A program made the translations under genes and the position numbers. A model generated the notes under the pieces. That model did not search any database. It had not been told where the DNA came from and was given only the letters and a program-made list of their open reading frames with translations. Of a DNA stretch of 64,000 nt, positions 27,821-37,700 are shown one piece after another. Each line of letters opens with the position of its first letter. The first letter of the stretch is position 1. Location: NCBI RefSeq assembly GCF_001651855.1, contig NZ_LNQC01000064.1, forward strand, positions 615 to 64,614, in the 5' to 3' direction. Source of the DNA: Sinorhizobium americanum. GTDB lineage: Bacteria > Pseudomonadota > Alphaproteobacteria > Rhizobiales > Rhizobiaceae.

Positions 27821-29128
27821 TCAGAGCCCTGCCGCCTCCTCCTCGGCCGGGCGGATGCGCAGCTTGGTGATCCGGTTCTTCACCCGCTTCATGACGATGA
27901 AACGCTTGCCGTAGAAGGTGAAGGCCTGCCGCTCCTCCGGAATGCTCTTGGATTCATGGATGACGAGACCGGCGACTGTGGTCGCCTCCTCATCGGGCAG
28001 CGACCAGTCGAGCACCCGGTTGAGGTCGCGGATCGGCACCGAGCCGTCGACGACGATCGAGCCGTCAGCCTCCTGTCGAACGCCCTGGATGTCGAGGTCG
28101 TGCTCGTCGGCAATGTCGCCGACGATCTCCTCGAGAATGTCCTCCAGCGTGACCAGGCCCTGAACCTGGCCGTATTCGTCGACGACGATCGCCAGATGCA
28201 GTTTTCGCCTCAGGAAGGCGTTGAGCTGGTCCTTGAGATTGGTCGTGTCCGGCACGAACCATGGCTTCTGCGCGATCCTGACGATGTCAACGGTATGCGG
28301 TTCGACACCCGGCTCGGCGAGCGCTCTCTGGAGATCCTTCGAATGGACGACGCCGATGATGTTGTCGGTCGAGCCGCGCCACAGCGGCAGGCGCGTGAAG
28401 GGGCTGCCGAGGATCTCCCGGACGCAGACCTCCGGCGGCTCCTCCGCATTGACCGCCTGCATGGCGGTGCGGTGGATCATGATGTCCGATACCTCGAGCT
28501 CGCCGAGATCGAGGACGCCGCCGAGCCGGTCGCGATCCGCCTTGACCACCGCCCCTTCCCGGTGCAGCAGGTCGACGGCACCGCGCAATTCCTCCTGGGC
28601 CGAAAGCATCGGCCGGTCGGAGGAAACATTCACGCCGGACAGGTTCAGCAGGCGGCGCACGATCCCATTTATAAGTGCCGATATCGGGCCGACGATCGCC
28701 ACGAAGCGCCTCACCATGGGCGCCACGGCAAGGGCGAACCGATCGGGAGAGGCGATCGCCCAGCTCTTCGGCAGCACCTCGCAGAAGAGGACGAGCAGCA
28801 CCGTCATGCTGAGCGTCGCGATCAGCACGGCGAAGTTGCCGACGAGGCCGATCAGCAGGCTGGTCGTCAGCGAGGTGGCCAGGATGCTGACGAGGTTGTT
28901 GCCGAGGAGCAGCGTTCCGACCAGCCGGTCACGCCGCTCGATCAGCCGGTTGACGAGGCCGGCGCGCCGGTCGCCATTGACCTCGAGCGAATGCATGCGT
29001 GCCCGGGAGGTTGCGGTCAAGGCCGCTTCCGAACCGGAGAAGAAGGCGGAGAGGAGCAACAGGCAGACGACCGAGAGAAGCGACAGCCAGTGCTCCGCCA
29101 AGAACAGCCATGCCGCCTCGATGCTCAT
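27821..29128 (-). CDS. CNNM/CorC-like membrane protein (HlyC/CorC family)
   Basis: The 435-residue protein has an N-terminal DUF21/CNNM membrane domain with four hydrophobic segments (residues about 10-180), then two CBS repeats (around [18 protein letters not shown] and [38 protein letters not shown]) and a C-terminal CorC/HlyC domain. Such proteins are linked to Mg2+ or Co2+ transport, though often called haemolysins. Its ATG overlaps the aroB stop by 4 bp. Confidence 0.93.
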   Translation of the reverse strand: MSIEAAWLFLAEHWLSLLSVVCLLLLSAFFSGSEAALTATSRARMHSLEVNGDRRAGLVNRLIERRDRLVGTLLLGNNLVSILATSLTTSLLIGLVGNFAVLIATLSMTVLLVLFCEVLPKSWAIASPDRFALAVAPMVRRFVAIVGPISALINGIVRRLLNLSGVNVSSDRPMLSAQEELRGAVDLLHREGAVVKADRDRLGGVLDLGELEVSDIMIHRTAMQAVNAEEPPEVCVREILGSPFTRLPLWRGSTDNIIGVVHSKDLQRALAEPGVEPHTVDIVRIAQKPWFVPDTTNLKDQLNAFLRRKLHLAIVVDEYGQVQGLVTLEDILEEIVGDIADEHDLDIQGVRQEADGSIVVDGSVPIRDLNRVLDWSLPDEEATTVAGLVIHESKSIPEERQAFTFYGKRFIVMKRVKNRITKLRIRPAEEEAAGL

Positions 29129-30255
29129 CGCGGATGCTTTTCCTTGAGAAAGCCCAGCACCTCGGAAGCCGGAACGTCGTCGGCGACGAAGGACTGGCCG
29201 ATGCCTCGCGTCAGGATGAAAGTGAGCTTGCCGCCCTTGACCTTCTTGTCCTGGGCGATCGCCTCCATCAGCCGCTCGGCCGGCGGGAGGTCGCCGGGAA
29301 TGTCGGCCATGCGCGTCGGTAATCCGACCGCCTGGAGGTGGGCTTCGACGCGCCGCGCATCGTCCGGACTTGCAAGGTTCATCCGGGTGGAGAACTCGTG
29401 CGCCAGCACCATGCCGATCGCAACGCCTTCCCCGTGCACGAGCCTGCGGCTGTCATATTCGGTCGCGGCTTCGAGCGCGTGACCGAATGTGTGTCCGAGA
29501 TTGAGCAGCGCGCGCAGGCCGTTCTCGCGCTCGTCGGCGGCGACGACGTCGGCCTTCGCCTGGCAACTGACGGCGATCGCCTCAATGCGAGCCGACCCGC
29601 CGGCAAAGACCGCCTGCCAATTGCGCTCGAGCCAATCGAAGAAATCCGGCTTGTCGATCAGGCCGTATTTCGCAACCTCTGCATAGCCGGCGCGGAACTC
29701 GCGAGGGCTGAGCGTATCGAGCACGTCGGTGTCGGCGAGCACCAGATCCGGCTGGTGGAACACGCCGATCAGGTTCTTCCCGTGCGGCGAGTTGATGCCG
29801 GTCTTGCCGCCGACGGAAGAATCGACCTGTGCGAGAAGCGAGGTCGGAATCTGGATGAAGCGCGAGCCGCGCCGGACAATCCCGGCGGCAAAGCCGGTCA
29901 GGTCGCCAATCACGCCGCCGCCGAGCGCGATCACCGCATCGTTGCGCTCGATCTTCGCCGCGAGAATGGCGTCGCACACGGGGATCAGATGCTCGAAGCT
30001 CTTGGTCTTCTCGCCCGCCGGCAGGACGAGCGAGACCGCATCGATGCTGCTCTCCTTAAGGCTCGCCATCAGCGGCTCCAGATAACGCGGTGCCACGTTT
30101 TCGTCCGTGATCACCGCCATCCGGCGGCCTTTAAGGCGGGAGGCGATTTCCCTACCCGCCGCGGCGATCAAGCCGGGGCCGATGAGAATGTCGTAGGACC
30201 GGTCTCCGAGGTCCACCCGGACCTTTCGCTCGGCGGGCGTCACATGGTTCATCAT
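29125..30255 (-). CDS. aroB: 3-Dehydroquinate synthase
   Basis: The 376-residue NAD- and Zn-dependent enzyme forms 3-dehydroquinate, the second step of the shikimate pathway. Motifs: [37 protein letters not shown], and the metal ligands in GHTFGHALE and HGEGVAIGM. Start ATG 30255 overlaps the aroK stop by 4 bp. The same 4-bp coupling joins it to the downstream CorC gene, so aroK-aroB-corC is one operon. Confidence 0.97.
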   Translation of the reverse strand: MMNHVTPAERKVRVDLGDRSYDILIGPGLIAAAGREIASRLKGRRMAVITDENVAPRYLEPLMASLKESSIDAVSLVLPAGEKTKSFEHLIPVCDAILAAKIERNDAVIALGGGVIGDLTGFAAGIVRRGSRFIQIPTSLLAQVDSSVGGKTGINSPHGKNLIGVFHQPDLVLADTDVLDTLSPREFRAGYAEVAKYGLIDKPDFFDWLERNWQAVFAGGSARIEAIAVSCQAKADVVAADERENGLRALLNLGHTFGHALEAATEYDSRRLVHGEGVAIGMVLAHEFSTRMNLASPDDARRVEAHLQAVGLPTRMADIPGDLPPAERLMEAIAQDKKVKGGKLTFILTRGIGQSFVADDVPASEVLGFLKEKHPR

Positions 30256-30839
30256 GGCATCTCGGCTTTCTTGCAGTCGGCGATGGCGGCGAGGACCTCC
30301 TCGACCATCGTCTCCTTTTTCACGTCGCGCGACAGGACCACGAGGTCCGCTTCGGCGTAGATCGGGTAGCGGGCCCGCATCAGGTTCTCGAGCGTCTGCT
30401 TGGGGTTTTCCGTCTTGAGGAGCGGCCGGGTGTCGCGCTTGTTCACCCGCTCCCACAGCACGTCGAGATCCGCATTCAGCCAGACGGTCAAACCGCCCTT
30501 CTTGATCTGCCGGCGCGAGCGTTCGTTGATATAGGCGCCGCCACCGGTCGAGACGACCCGCGGCCCCGATCTCAGCAACCGCTTCAGCACCCTCGCCTCG
30601 AGCGCACGGAACTCCTCCTCGCCATAGGCGGCGAAAAGCTCGCTCACCGTCATCCGCGACACCCGTTCGATCTCGTGGTCGGAATCGACGAAGGGTATCC
30701 CGAGCGCCTGTGCGGTCAGCCGACCGATCGCCGATTTTCCCGCCCCCATCAGCCCGATAAAAATGAGGTTGCGTCTACCGAGAGCGAGCTTCGCCCGCTC
30801 GGCGAGCGTCGCGGAATCCGGTTCGGTCACATCGTTCAT
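30252..30839 (-). CDS. aroK: Shikimate kinase
   Basis: The 195-residue P-loop kinase phosphorylates shikimate at C3. Walker A is [11 protein letters not shown] at about residues 30-40; the shikimate-binding DSDHEIE and the STGGGAYI segment follow. The N-terminal 25 residues are longer than in E. coli AroK, as in other rhizobia. It is the first gene of the aroK-aroB-CorC operon and divergent from the small membrane protein gene at 30995, with 155 bp between. Confidence 0.96.
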   Translation of the reverse strand: MNDVTEPDSATLAERAKLALGRRNLIFIGLMGAGKSAIGRLTAQALGIPFVDSDHEIERVSRMTVSELFAAYGEEEFRALEARVLKRLLRSGPRVVSTGGGAYINERSRRQIKKGGLTVWLNADLDVLWERVNKRDTRPLLKTENPKQTLENLMRARYPIYAEADLVVLSRDVKKETMVEEVLAAIADCKKAEMP

Positions 30840-30922
30840 TAGGCGTCACAGTCCCCATTCCCCTTCCGTATCGACAAATCGGCGGGGGGCGTCAAGTCGT
30901 CGCGCCGGCCGGGCCACGCTTC

Positions 30923-30953
30923 TTGAACTTGCCGGACGAGCCGTTCATATAGA
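30923..30953 (+). promoter_or_regulatory. Possible promoter for the small ORF-xerD pair
   Basis: TTGAAC (30923-30928) and TATAGA (30948-30953) are spaced by 19 bp, slightly long. The -10 is good and lies 41 bp before the small gene's start codon. Confidence 0.35.
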
Positions 30954-30994
30954 TCACGGTCCGCAATGGCGTTACCCGCGTACTGGAGACTGAA

Positions 30995-31144
30995 ATGCCA
31001 ACCCTGTTCCGGTTCCTGTTCTTCTGCGCCGTGGTGGCCGGCATGATCTATGGAACCATGGTGGCACTCGTCACCTTCGTCGAACCGGTAGAGCGGGACG
31101 TGACGGTGCGCATTCCGTCTGAACGGGTCAACAAGCCGCAATGA
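30995..31144 (+). CDS. Small single-pass membrane protein (49 residues)
   Basis: An ATG at 30995 opens a 49-residue frame: [20 protein letters not shown] begins a hydrophobic helix covering residues 4-29, followed by a charged tail ([20 protein letters not shown]). Its stop overlaps the xerD start (ATGA at 31141-31144), the same coupling used by real gene pairs elsewhere in the window. GGAG at about 30985 is a suitable ribosome site. I do not know a function; small membrane proteins at this position before xerD occur in other rhizobia, which is recollection rather than something shown here. Confidence 0.72.
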   Translation: MPTLFRFLFFCAVVAGMIYGTMVALVTFVEPVERDVTVRIPSERVNKPQ

Positions 31145-32082
31145 CCGATCTTTCGGAGGCCCACCTCGAAGCTTTCCTGGAAATGATGAGCGCCGAACGG
31201 GGCGCGGCGGTCAACACGCTGCAATCCTACGAACGCGATCTCAGGGATGCCAGCGCCTTCCTGCGCACCTGCGGCACGCGGCTCAATGCGGCCACTGCCG
31301 ACGATCTGAGACGCTATCTCTCGCATCTTGCCGGCGAAGGCTTCAAATCCTCCTCGCAGGCACGCCGACTGTCGTCCCTCCGGCAATTCTACAAGTTCCT
31401 CTATGCGGAGGGGCTGCGCGGCGACGACCCGACCGGGATTCTCGACGCGCCCAAGAAGGCGCGCACCCTGCCGAAGACGCTCAGCATCAACGATGTCATC
31501 CGGCTGATCGGCCAGGCCGAGGCGGAGGCCGGCTCCGGCGGCGAGGACGCCTTCGCGAAGCTTCGCATGCACGCCCTCCTGGAGCTTCTCTATGCAACCG
31601 GCATGCGCGTCAGCGAGCTCGTCTCGCTGCCCGCAAGCGTGCTTGCGCAGAATGGCCGCTTCCTGGTCATCCGCGGCAAGGGAAACAAGGAAAGGCTCGT
31701 GCCGCTGTCGCAGGCGTCGATCCGCGCCATGCGGACCTATGGCGATGCGCTGCGTGCGATAGAGGCGGAAACGGAGAGCCCGTGGCTGTTCCCCTCCTCC
31801 GGCAAATCCGGCCACCTGCCGCGCCAGGTCTTTGCCCGCGACCTCAAGAGCCTCGCGGCTCGTGCTGGTATCAGGGTCGCGGCGATCTCGCCGCATGTGC
31901 TGCGCCATGCCTTCGCCAGCCACCTCCTCGCCAATGGCGCCGACCTGCGCGCCGTGCAGGAACTGCTCGGCCATTCGGACATTTCGACGACACAAATCTA
32001 TACGCATGTGCTTGAAGAACGGCTGCACGAGCTGGTGCAAAACCACCACCCCCTTGCCAAACAGGCGAAAAAACAGGATTAG
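31141..32082 (+). CDS. xerD: Site-specific tyrosine recombinase XerD
   Basis: The 313-residue recombinase works with XerC and FtsK at dif to resolve chromosome dimers. The N-terminal SAM-like core-binding domain is at about residues 8-95; the catalytic domain has R in [20 protein letters not shown] (HxxR), the second histidine in ELLGHSDIS and nucleophile Y in TTQIYTHV. Its ATG overlaps the small membrane protein stop. accA follows after 63 bp. Confidence 0.95.
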   Translation: MTDLSEAHLEAFLEMMSAERGAAVNTLQSYERDLRDASAFLRTCGTRLNAATADDLRRYLSHLAGEGFKSSSQARRLSSLRQFYKFLYAEGLRGDDPTGILDAPKKARTLPKTLSINDVIRLIGQAEAEAGSGGEDAFAKLRMHALLELLYATGMRVSELVSLPASVLAQNGRFLVIRGKGNKERLVPLSQASIRAMRTYGDALRAIEAETESPWLFPSSGKSGHLPRQVFARDLKSLAARAGIRVAAISPHVLRHAFASHLLANGADLRAVQELLGHSDISTTQIYTHVLEERLHELVQNHHPLAKQAKKQD

Positions 32083-32145
32083 GACCGCCGGGCAGGTTGG
32101 CTTTGCCGGACGGTCCTTGTCGCAAAACGATCGGAAACGCATCTC

Positions 32146-33099
32146 ATGCACAACTATCTCGACTTCGAAAAACCCATCTCTGATCTCGAGGGCAAGATCC
32201 TCGAATTGAAGAAGCTTGCCGGCGAAGACGAGAGCGTGAACACCTCCGACGAGATCGCGCGGCTCGAAGGGCGCGTTCGCGATGCGATGATGGAGATCTA
32301 TTCCAAGCTGTCGCCCTGGCAGAAGACGCAGGTCGCGCGCCACCCGTCCCGGCCGCATTTCCTCGACTATGCTGCGGAACTCTTTACCGAGTTCACGCCG
32401 CTTGCGGGCGACCGCAACTTCGCCAATGACGATGCGATCCAGGCGGGCCTCGCGCGGTTTCGCGGCGCGCCGGTCGCGGTGATCGGACAGGAAAAGGGCA
32501 ACGACACCAAGTCGCGCATCAAGCACAATTTCGGCAGTCCGCGTCCCGAAGGCTATCGCAAGGCGGTCCGCGTCATGGAAATGGCCGACCGGTTCGGCCT
32601 GCCGCTGATCACGCTCGTCGACACCGCCGGCGCTTATCCGGGCGTCGGCGCCGAGGAGCGCGGCCAGGCCGAGGCGATCGCCCGGTCGACCGAAATGTGC
32701 CTCAACGTCAAGGTGCCGATCGTCACCGTTGTGATCGGCGAAGGCGGCTCCGGCGGCGCGATCGCGATTGCGACCGGCAACCGTGTCTATATGCTCGAGC
32801 ATGCGATCTACAGCGTCATCTCGCCAGAGGGGGCGGCCTCGATCCTCTGGCGCGACTCGACGCGCGCCAAAGAAGCGGCCAGCAACATGAAGATCACCGC
32901 CGAGGATCTGAAGTCCCTCGGCGTCATCGACGGCATCATTCCCGAACCGGTCGGCGGCGCCCACCGCGACCCGCAGGCCGTCATCGGTCGCACCGGCACG
33001 GTCATTGCCGATGCGCTGAAGGAGTTGTCCGGACGCAATGGCGAAGAATTGCGCGCCGACCGCCGGCAGAAATATCTGAACATTGGCCGCAATCTCTGA
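32146..33099 (+). CDS. accA: Acetyl-CoA carboxylase carboxyltransferase subunit alpha
   Basis: The 317-residue subunit makes malonyl-CoA with AccD for fatty-acid synthesis. An N-terminal helical part ([20 protein letters not shown]) is followed by the crotonase-like carboxyltransferase domain, with [23 protein letters not shown] and [13 protein letters not shown] forming the acyl-CoA site. Length matches AccA. It is followed by a 277-bp gap rich in palindromes. Confidence 0.97.
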   Translation: MHNYLDFEKPISDLEGKILELKKLAGEDESVNTSDEIARLEGRVRDAMMEIYSKLSPWQKTQVARHPSRPHFLDYAAELFTEFTPLAGDRNFANDDAIQAGLARFRGAPVAVIGQEKGNDTKSRIKHNFGSPRPEGYRKAVRVMEMADRFGLPLITLVDTAGAYPGVGAEERGQAEAIARSTEMCLNVKVPIVTVVIGEGGSGGAIAIATGNRVYMLEHAIYSVISPEGAASILWRDSTRAKEAASNMKITAEDLKSLGVIDGIIPEPVGGAHRDPQAVIGRTGTVIADALKELSGRNGEELRADRRQKYLNIGRNL

Positions 33100-33137
33100 C
33101 CGGCGAGGTGCGGCGTGATCAGCGGCGGCCTTTCGCT

Positions 33138-33244
33138 TTAACCTCGTTCGGAGCCCAAGGTTAACCATTGCGATCAACTTGGCGCTCTCGACAACCGGAA
33201 ATCGGGACTGTGGCCAAATCTTGGCCATATTCATGACGTCATGA
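33138..33244. promoter_or_regulatory. Cluster of palindromes upstream of the L,D-transpeptidase gene
   Basis: Three symmetric elements occur in about 90 bp: GGTTAACC at 33159-33166, TGGCCAA-atc-TTGGCCA at 33211-33227 and the perfect 14-bp palindrome TCATGACGTCATGA at 33231-33244. A further TTAACC lies at 33138-33143. They sit 130-240 bp before the start codon and look like operator sites. The binding proteins are unknown. Confidence 0.4.
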
Positions 33245-33376
33245 GAAACGGCCGTTCGCAGGGGGCGCCTGCACGGTTAAGATTTCGTGAAGGATAATGA
33301 CTTACTGATTCGTTGACACCTCTCCCTCGCGGAAGGGCGTGTACGGATGGAATCTGGCTAAAACGGGCCTTTGCCA

Positions 33377-34786
33377 ATGCGTTTCAGGAATCTTGTTGCC
33401 ACCGCCGTCATTGCAGCCGCGCTCGCCGGCTGCACCAACGAAACGCTCGATTCGGTCAATCTCTCCTCCGTCAAGAACAAGACCGAATACCAGCTGTCCG
33501 GCAAGATGGTCGGCAAGATGAAGGAACTGGGGATGCAGAAGACATCCCCGATCCTGTTGCGCATCTTCAAGGAAGAGGGAACGCTCGAGGTCTGGAAGGC
33601 GAATGCGTCGAGCCGCTTCCAGCTTCTGAAGAGCTACAAGATCTGCGCCTGGTCGGGCAAGCTCGGCCCCAAGGTGAAGGAAGGCGATCGTCAGGCGCCG
33701 GAGGGTTTCTATCCGCTCTATCCGCACCAGATGAATCCCAATTCGAACTACTATCTGGCGATCAATACCGGCTTCCCCAACACCTATGACAAGGCGAATG
33801 GCCGCAGCGGCACGCATCTGATGATCCACGGCGCCTGCTCATCGTCGGGCTGCTATTCGATGACCGACGAGCAGATCATCGAGATCTTCGCGCTCGCCCG
33901 CGACGCCTTCAAGGGCGGCCAGGAGAACGTCCAACTGCAGGCCTTCCCCTTCCGCATGACGGCCGAGAACATGGCCCGCCACCGGGACAATCCGAACATC
34001 GAATTCTGGAGGATGCTGAAGGTCGGCTACGACCAGTTCGAGGTGACCAAGCGCCCGCCGCAGGTCAATGTCTGCGAGAGGAAATACGTCTTCAACCAGG
34101 AGTCCGATGGCAGCTTCAACCCGGCCGGCCAGTGCCCCGCCATGTCGACGCCGCCGGCCTTGCAGGTGGCCATGGCGAATTTCGATAAGGACTACCAGCG
34201 CGACTATCAGAAGGCGCTGAGGAAATACGACGGCATGGTCTGGTACGAGCCGAGCGAAGCGGAACGCAAGGCGATCGTTGCCGAGCAGCGCAAGGGCCGC
34301 GAGCTTGCCTATGCGCCGACAGGCACATCGCTCGACGCCGGCAAGCTGATGAAGGTGAGCGATCTCGAGAAACGGCTCACTGCGCAGAAGGAGGCCGAAG
34401 AGGCCAAGCAGGCCGCGCTGATCCAGAAGGAAGCGCTGGAGAAGGCGACGCGCGACGGCAAGGCGGTGCCCGTGCCGCAGCAAAGCCCGATCGAACGCCC
34501 GGTTCAGCAGGCGGCGCTGCAGACGGCACCCGCTCGGAAATCCTTCTGGAACCTGTTTTCGAAGAGCGAGCCGGAAGCACAGGCGTCGGCACCCGTCAAC
34601 GCGGCGCCCGCGGAGCCGAGCGCAGCTCAGGCGGCGGCTCAGCAGCCCGCCCCCGGTCAGCAGCAGACAGCCGCGCCGGCCGAGGCAGATCCTCAGGTGG
34701 CCACCGCCCCTGCAGCCGGCAGCGAAACGGCCCCGGCGGAACAGCCGCCGAAGAAGCGCCCGTTCTGGAAGATCTGGGGCAACTGA
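33377..34786 (+). CDS. YkuD-family L,D-transpeptidase (lipoprotein-like)
   Basis: The 469-residue protein has a lipoprotein signal (VIAAALAGC, lipidated Cys near residue 20), then a YkuD catalytic domain with THLMIHGACSSSGCYSM, where the second cysteine is the nucleophile. Such enzymes make 3-3 cross-links or attach proteins to peptidoglycan, a dominant cross-link type in Rhizobiales. The last 100 residues are an Ala/Pro/Gln-rich low-complexity tail ending KKRPFWKIWGN. ATG 33377 is used rather than TTG 33371. The TusA-like gene starts in its stop codon (TGATG). Confidence 0.9.
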   Translation: MRFRNLVATAVIAAALAGCTNETLDSVNLSSVKNKTEYQLSGKMVGKMKELGMQKTSPILLRIFKEEGTLEVWKANASSRFQLLKSYKICAWSGKLGPKVKEGDRQAPEGFYPLYPHQMNPNSNYYLAINTGFPNTYDKANGRSGTHLMIHGACSSSGCYSMTDEQIIEIFALARDAFKGGQENVQLQAFPFRMTAENMARHRDNPNIEFWRMLKVGYDQFEVTKRPPQVNVCERKYVFNQESDGSFNPAGQCPAMSTPPALQVAMANFDKDYQRDYQKALRKYDGMVWYEPSEAERKAIVAEQRKGRELAYAPTGTSLDAGKLMKVSDLEKRLTAQKEAEEAKQAALIQKEALEKATRDGKAVPVPQQSPIERPVQQAALQTAPARKSFWNLFSKSEPEAQASAPVNAAPAEPSAAQAAAQQPAPGQQQTAAPAEADPQVATAPAAGSETAPAEQPPKKRPFWKIWGN

Positions 34787-35022
34787 TGCCGGACGAGTCA
34801 AGGATCGTCTATGATTTGAGGGGGCTGAAATGCCCCCTTCCCGTTTTGAAGACGCGCAAGCGCATGGAAACGATAGCGCCCGGCGGGCTCATCGAGGTCG
34901 AGACGACCGATCCCCTGGCGGTGATCGACATCCCGCATTTCTGCAACGAGGATGGGCACCGGCTCGAGCAGGCGGCATCGACCGCCGGCGGCCATCGCTT
35001 TCTCATTCGCAAGAAGACTTAG
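34786..35022 (+). CDS. TusA-family sulfurtransferase-like protein
   Basis: The 78-residue protein contains the TusA signature DLRGLKCPLPVLKTRKRM with the sulfur-carrying cysteine, and a family-typical VIDIPHFCNEDGH segment. TusA relays sulfur for tRNA thiolation and other pathways, but many TusA-like proteins have other roles. It overlaps the transpeptidase stop by one base and is thus coupled to it, with no obvious functional link. Confidence 0.9.
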   Translation: MPDESRIVYDLRGLKCPLPVLKTRKRMETIAPGGLIEVETTDPLAVIDIPHFCNEDGHRLEQAASTAGGHRFLIRKKT

Positions 35023-35131
35023 CCAATTGCCGCAAGCACGGCCCCGGCGCCGGCTTGCCTCAGCCTCGGCAGACCGGGCTCCAAGGTAATCGGAATTCTT
35101 GCTATCATCTCGAGCCGAGAGGGGGCGGTGG

Positions 35132-35614
35132 ATGAACGAGGCGAATGACAATTTCCGAGACAGTTCCGGTGCGGTGGTACGGCCACCGATCGCCTGGGTT
35201 CTTGCGGTCGTGGCTGGGATCGTGTTCGACGCCGTCTTCCCTCTGCCGTTCCTGTCCCCGGACGTGCCCGCCGGTTGGCTGGGCGCCATCGTGTTTCTCG
35301 CCGGGCTGGCAATGCTGATCTGGGCGGCGGCGACCTTCCGTCGGGCGGGCACACATATCCAGACTGTCGAGCCGACGACAAAAATCGTCGAAGACGGGCC
35401 TTACCGCTACAGTCGCAACCCAATCTATATCGGCATGTTCGTCGGCCTGATCGGCCTCGCTCTCGCCTTCGACAGCCTGTGGCTCCTCTTCATGCTGGTG
35501 CCGTTCTACTTCGTCATCCGCAACGGGGTGGTGGCCCGCGAGGAAGCCTATCTCGAGCGCAAGTTCGGAGACCTCTACCGCGCCTACAAGACCCGCGTCC
35601 GTCGCTGGCTGTAG
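35132..35614 (+). CDS. ICMT/PEMT-like membrane methyltransferase
   Basis: The 160-residue membrane protein has about four hydrophobic segments and the SAM-binding signature GPYRYSRNPIYIGMF followed by a C-terminal YLERKFGDLYRAYKTRVRRWL, typical of isoprenylcysteine carboxyl methyltransferase-like enzymes in bacteria. Substrate unknown (lipid or small hydrophobic thiol or amine in relatives). ATG 35132 follows a GGGGGC/GGTGG ribosome region. Confidence 0.85.
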   Translation: MNEANDNFRDSSGAVVRPPIAWVLAVVAGIVFDAVFPLPFLSPDVPAGWLGAIVFLAGLAMLIWAAATFRRAGTHIQTVEPTTKIVEDGPYRYSRNPIYIGMFVGLIGLALAFDSLWLLFMLVPFYFVIRNGVVAREEAYLERKFGDLYRAYKTRVRRWL

Positions 35615-35843
35615 CGCGCAGAGAAAGGCGTATCGGCCTTCCGGCGGCCCACCCAGTCTTCCCTTTACCGGCGCCCGGCGCGAGCACGCCGCTGTCGACA
35701 TGCCGCAAAATTCTGCAGGGAAAATCGCCTGATCGCGCATCTTCTATCCGGTTAGCGCGGAAGATTGGTGACGTCCCGTTGCTGCTCTGCTGAGCCGTCT
35801 GTATCCAACTGCCGATTGAAGCAGATTGGATGGGAAATCGTCG

Positions 35844-37664
35844 ATGGCAACCTACAAGCGCGTCGCTTCCTCGAAGAATGCGGTCACCGACGGTGTGATC
35901 GGCGGCTACGCCTGGACGTCGAAGACGCTGACCTTCGGGTTCACCAAGCAGGACATCGACAAGAACGGCGTAGACGATTTCGCAGAGGGAGACTGGAAGG
36001 ACTTCTATCGCGAGATGTTCGCCGATATCGCGGCCTGCATCAACGTGACCTTCCGCGAAACCGCGGCCGCCAATGCCACGCTGAAGCAGACGCTGCTCGA
36101 CACCGGCGGCGGCGGCTTCTCCGGCGGACCGGGACCGACCGAAGATACGGTAACGACCGCCGTCGGCATCGACCCGAAGAGTGTGAAGGCAGCCGCCGAC
36201 ATCATTCGCCTCGGCACCTTCTCGGACGTCTGGCTGCACGAGATTGCCCATAGCCTCGGCCTCAAACACACGCATGACTCCTTGGCGGGACCAACCTTGC
36301 CCGGAGTCGCAGACGAGGACGACAAGGGCACGGGCCTGCTCAACTCGTCGATCTATTCGGTCATGGGCTATACCTACGCCTTCTGGGGCGAGGACAACCC
36401 GTTTACCTCGGCCAAGGATTTCGGAGCGACGCTGAACGCGCAGCCGGGCTCGCTCGGCGCAATCGATATCGCCGCGCTCCAGCACATGTACGGCGCCAAG
36501 GCCCACAACACCGGCAACGACCTTTATCGCTTCAGCGACGATGTCGACTTCAACCGCGGCTATACGACGCTATGGGACACCGGCGGCAATGACACGATCG
36601 CCTATACGGGCACCAGCCGGGCAAAGATCGACCTGCGTGCCGCGACGCTGAAGGCGGAGATCGGCGGCGGCGGCTGGCTTTCCACCTCGGAGACGCTGAC
36701 CGGCGGGTTTACCATCGCCAACGGCGTGGTGATCGAAAACGCCAAAGGCGGCGCCGCGGCGGATATCCTGATTGGCAATGCTGCCGGCAACGTTCTCGAC
36801 GGCGGCCGCGGGGCCGATCAGTTGCAGGGCCTCACCGGCAACGACACCTATATCGTCGACAACAGCGGCGATCGCGTGTCCGAGGCGGCTTCAGCCGGAA
36901 CGGATCTGGTGAAGAGCAGCGTCTCCTTCACGCTGGGTGCCAATGTCGAGAGCCTTCTCCTGGCGGGCACCCTCGGCATAAATGGAACCGGCAACGGCCT
37001 CGCCAACAGGCTCACCGGCAATGCCGCCGCCAACATTCTGAGCGGCGGCGCCGGCAACGACACGCTGGATGGAGGCCAGGGGGCGGACAATCTGGTTGGC
37101 GGTTCGGGCAGCGACGCCTATATCGTCGACAACAAGGGCGACAAAGTCGTCGAAGCGGTGAATGCCGGGACCGACCTAGTGAAAAGCAGCATTTCCCTGA
37201 CGCTTGCGGCCAATGTCGAGAACCTTGTCCTGACCGGTAACGCAAGCATCAGCGGCAAAGGCAACGCGCTCGCAAACGCGATCACCGGCAATGCGGCGGC
37301 CAACACGCTGGACGGCGGAGCCGGCAGCGATCTGCTCTCCGGGAATGCAGGCCGCGATCAATTCGTCTTCAGCACGGCGCTCGGCGCCAGCAATGTCGAT
37401 CATATCCGCGACTTGTCGGCCATGGACGATACGATCGTACTGTCGAGCAAAATCTTCACGACATTGATGCCCGGCACTCTGTCGCCGGGTCTCTTCAAGG
37501 AAGTTGCGGCTGCAAAGGTCGATACAAGCGATCGGATTCTCTACGACAGCAGAACCGGCGCTCTCTTTTATGACGCCGATGGTTCGGCCGCGGGCAAGGC
37601 GGTGCAATTTGCCCATCTCGACAACAAGGCGGCAATTACCTCTGCCGACTTCTTCATCGTGTGA
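35844..37664 (+). CDS. Serralysin-like M10 metalloprotease with RTX repeats
   Basis: The 606-residue protein has no signal peptide. Zinc-binding HExxHxxGxxH is H132-E133..H136..H142 (HEIAHSLGLKH), with the Met-turn in YSVMGYTY. From about residue 300 come Ca2+-binding RTX nonapeptides (GNVLDGGRGADQLQG, LSGGAGNDTLDGGQG, LDGGAGSDLLSGN) separated by two 90-residue repeats. The C-terminus DFFIV fits the type I secretion signal of serralysins. It should be exported by an ABC/MFP/OMF system, but none is in the window. ATG 35844 is chosen over TTG 35826. Confidence 0.88.
   Translation: MATYKRVASSKNAVTDGVIGGYAWTSKTLTFGFTKQDIDKNGVDDFAEGDWKDFYREMFADIAACINVTFRETAAANATLKQTLLDTGGGGFSGGPGPTEDTVTTAVGIDPKSVKAAADIIRLGTFSDVWLHEIAHSLGLKHTHDSLAGPTLPGVADEDDKGTGLLNSSIYSVMGYTYAFWGEDNPFTSAKDFGATLNAQPGSLGAIDIAALQHMYGAKAHNTGNDLYRFSDDVDFNRGYTTLWDTGGNDTIAYTGTSRAKIDLRAATLKAEIGGGGWLSTSETLTGGFTIANGVVIENAKGGAAADILIGNAAGNVLDGGRGADQLQGLTGNDTYIVDNSGDRVSEAASAGTDLVKSSVSFTLGANVESLLLAGTLGINGTGNGLANRLTGNAAANILSGGAGNDTLDGGQGADNLVGGSGSDAYIVDNKGDKVVEAVNAGTDLVKSSISLTLAANVENLVLTGNASISGKGNALANAITGNAAANTLDGGAGSDLLSGNAGRDQFVFSTALGASNVDHIRDLSAMDDTIVLSSKIFTTLMPGTLSPGLFKEVAAAKVDTSDRILYDSRTGALFYDADGSAAGKAVQFAHLDNKAAITSADFFIV
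36849..37330 (+). repeat. Direct repeat of about 270 bp inside the RTX protease gene
   Basis: Two consecutive units begin YIVDNSGDRV (36849) and YIVDNKGDKV (37119), exactly 270 bp apart, and share GTDLVKSS, LANRLTGNAAAN/LANAITGNAAAN and an RTX block. The second unit is slightly incomplete at its end. This is intragenic domain duplication, not a mobile element. Confidence 0.75.
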
Positions 37665-37700
37665 CGATCTCGGCACTGCCGCGCTCGGGCGGCGGCATGA

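Noticed and set aside
33138..33164. A CtrA box before the L,D-transpeptidase
   Set aside because: Two TTAACC half-sites are present but 19 bp apart rather than 7, so the full consensus is not met.
31048..33234. A very long open frame (over 700 codons) antisense to xerD and accA
   Set aside because: It is a shadow of high-GC third-position bias opposite two well-identified genes; its composition is Arg/Asp/His-rich and matches no family.
36849..37330. A mobile element or tandem insertion in the protease gene
   Set aside because: The two 270-bp units stay in frame and encode RTX-type repeats, so they are domain duplications.
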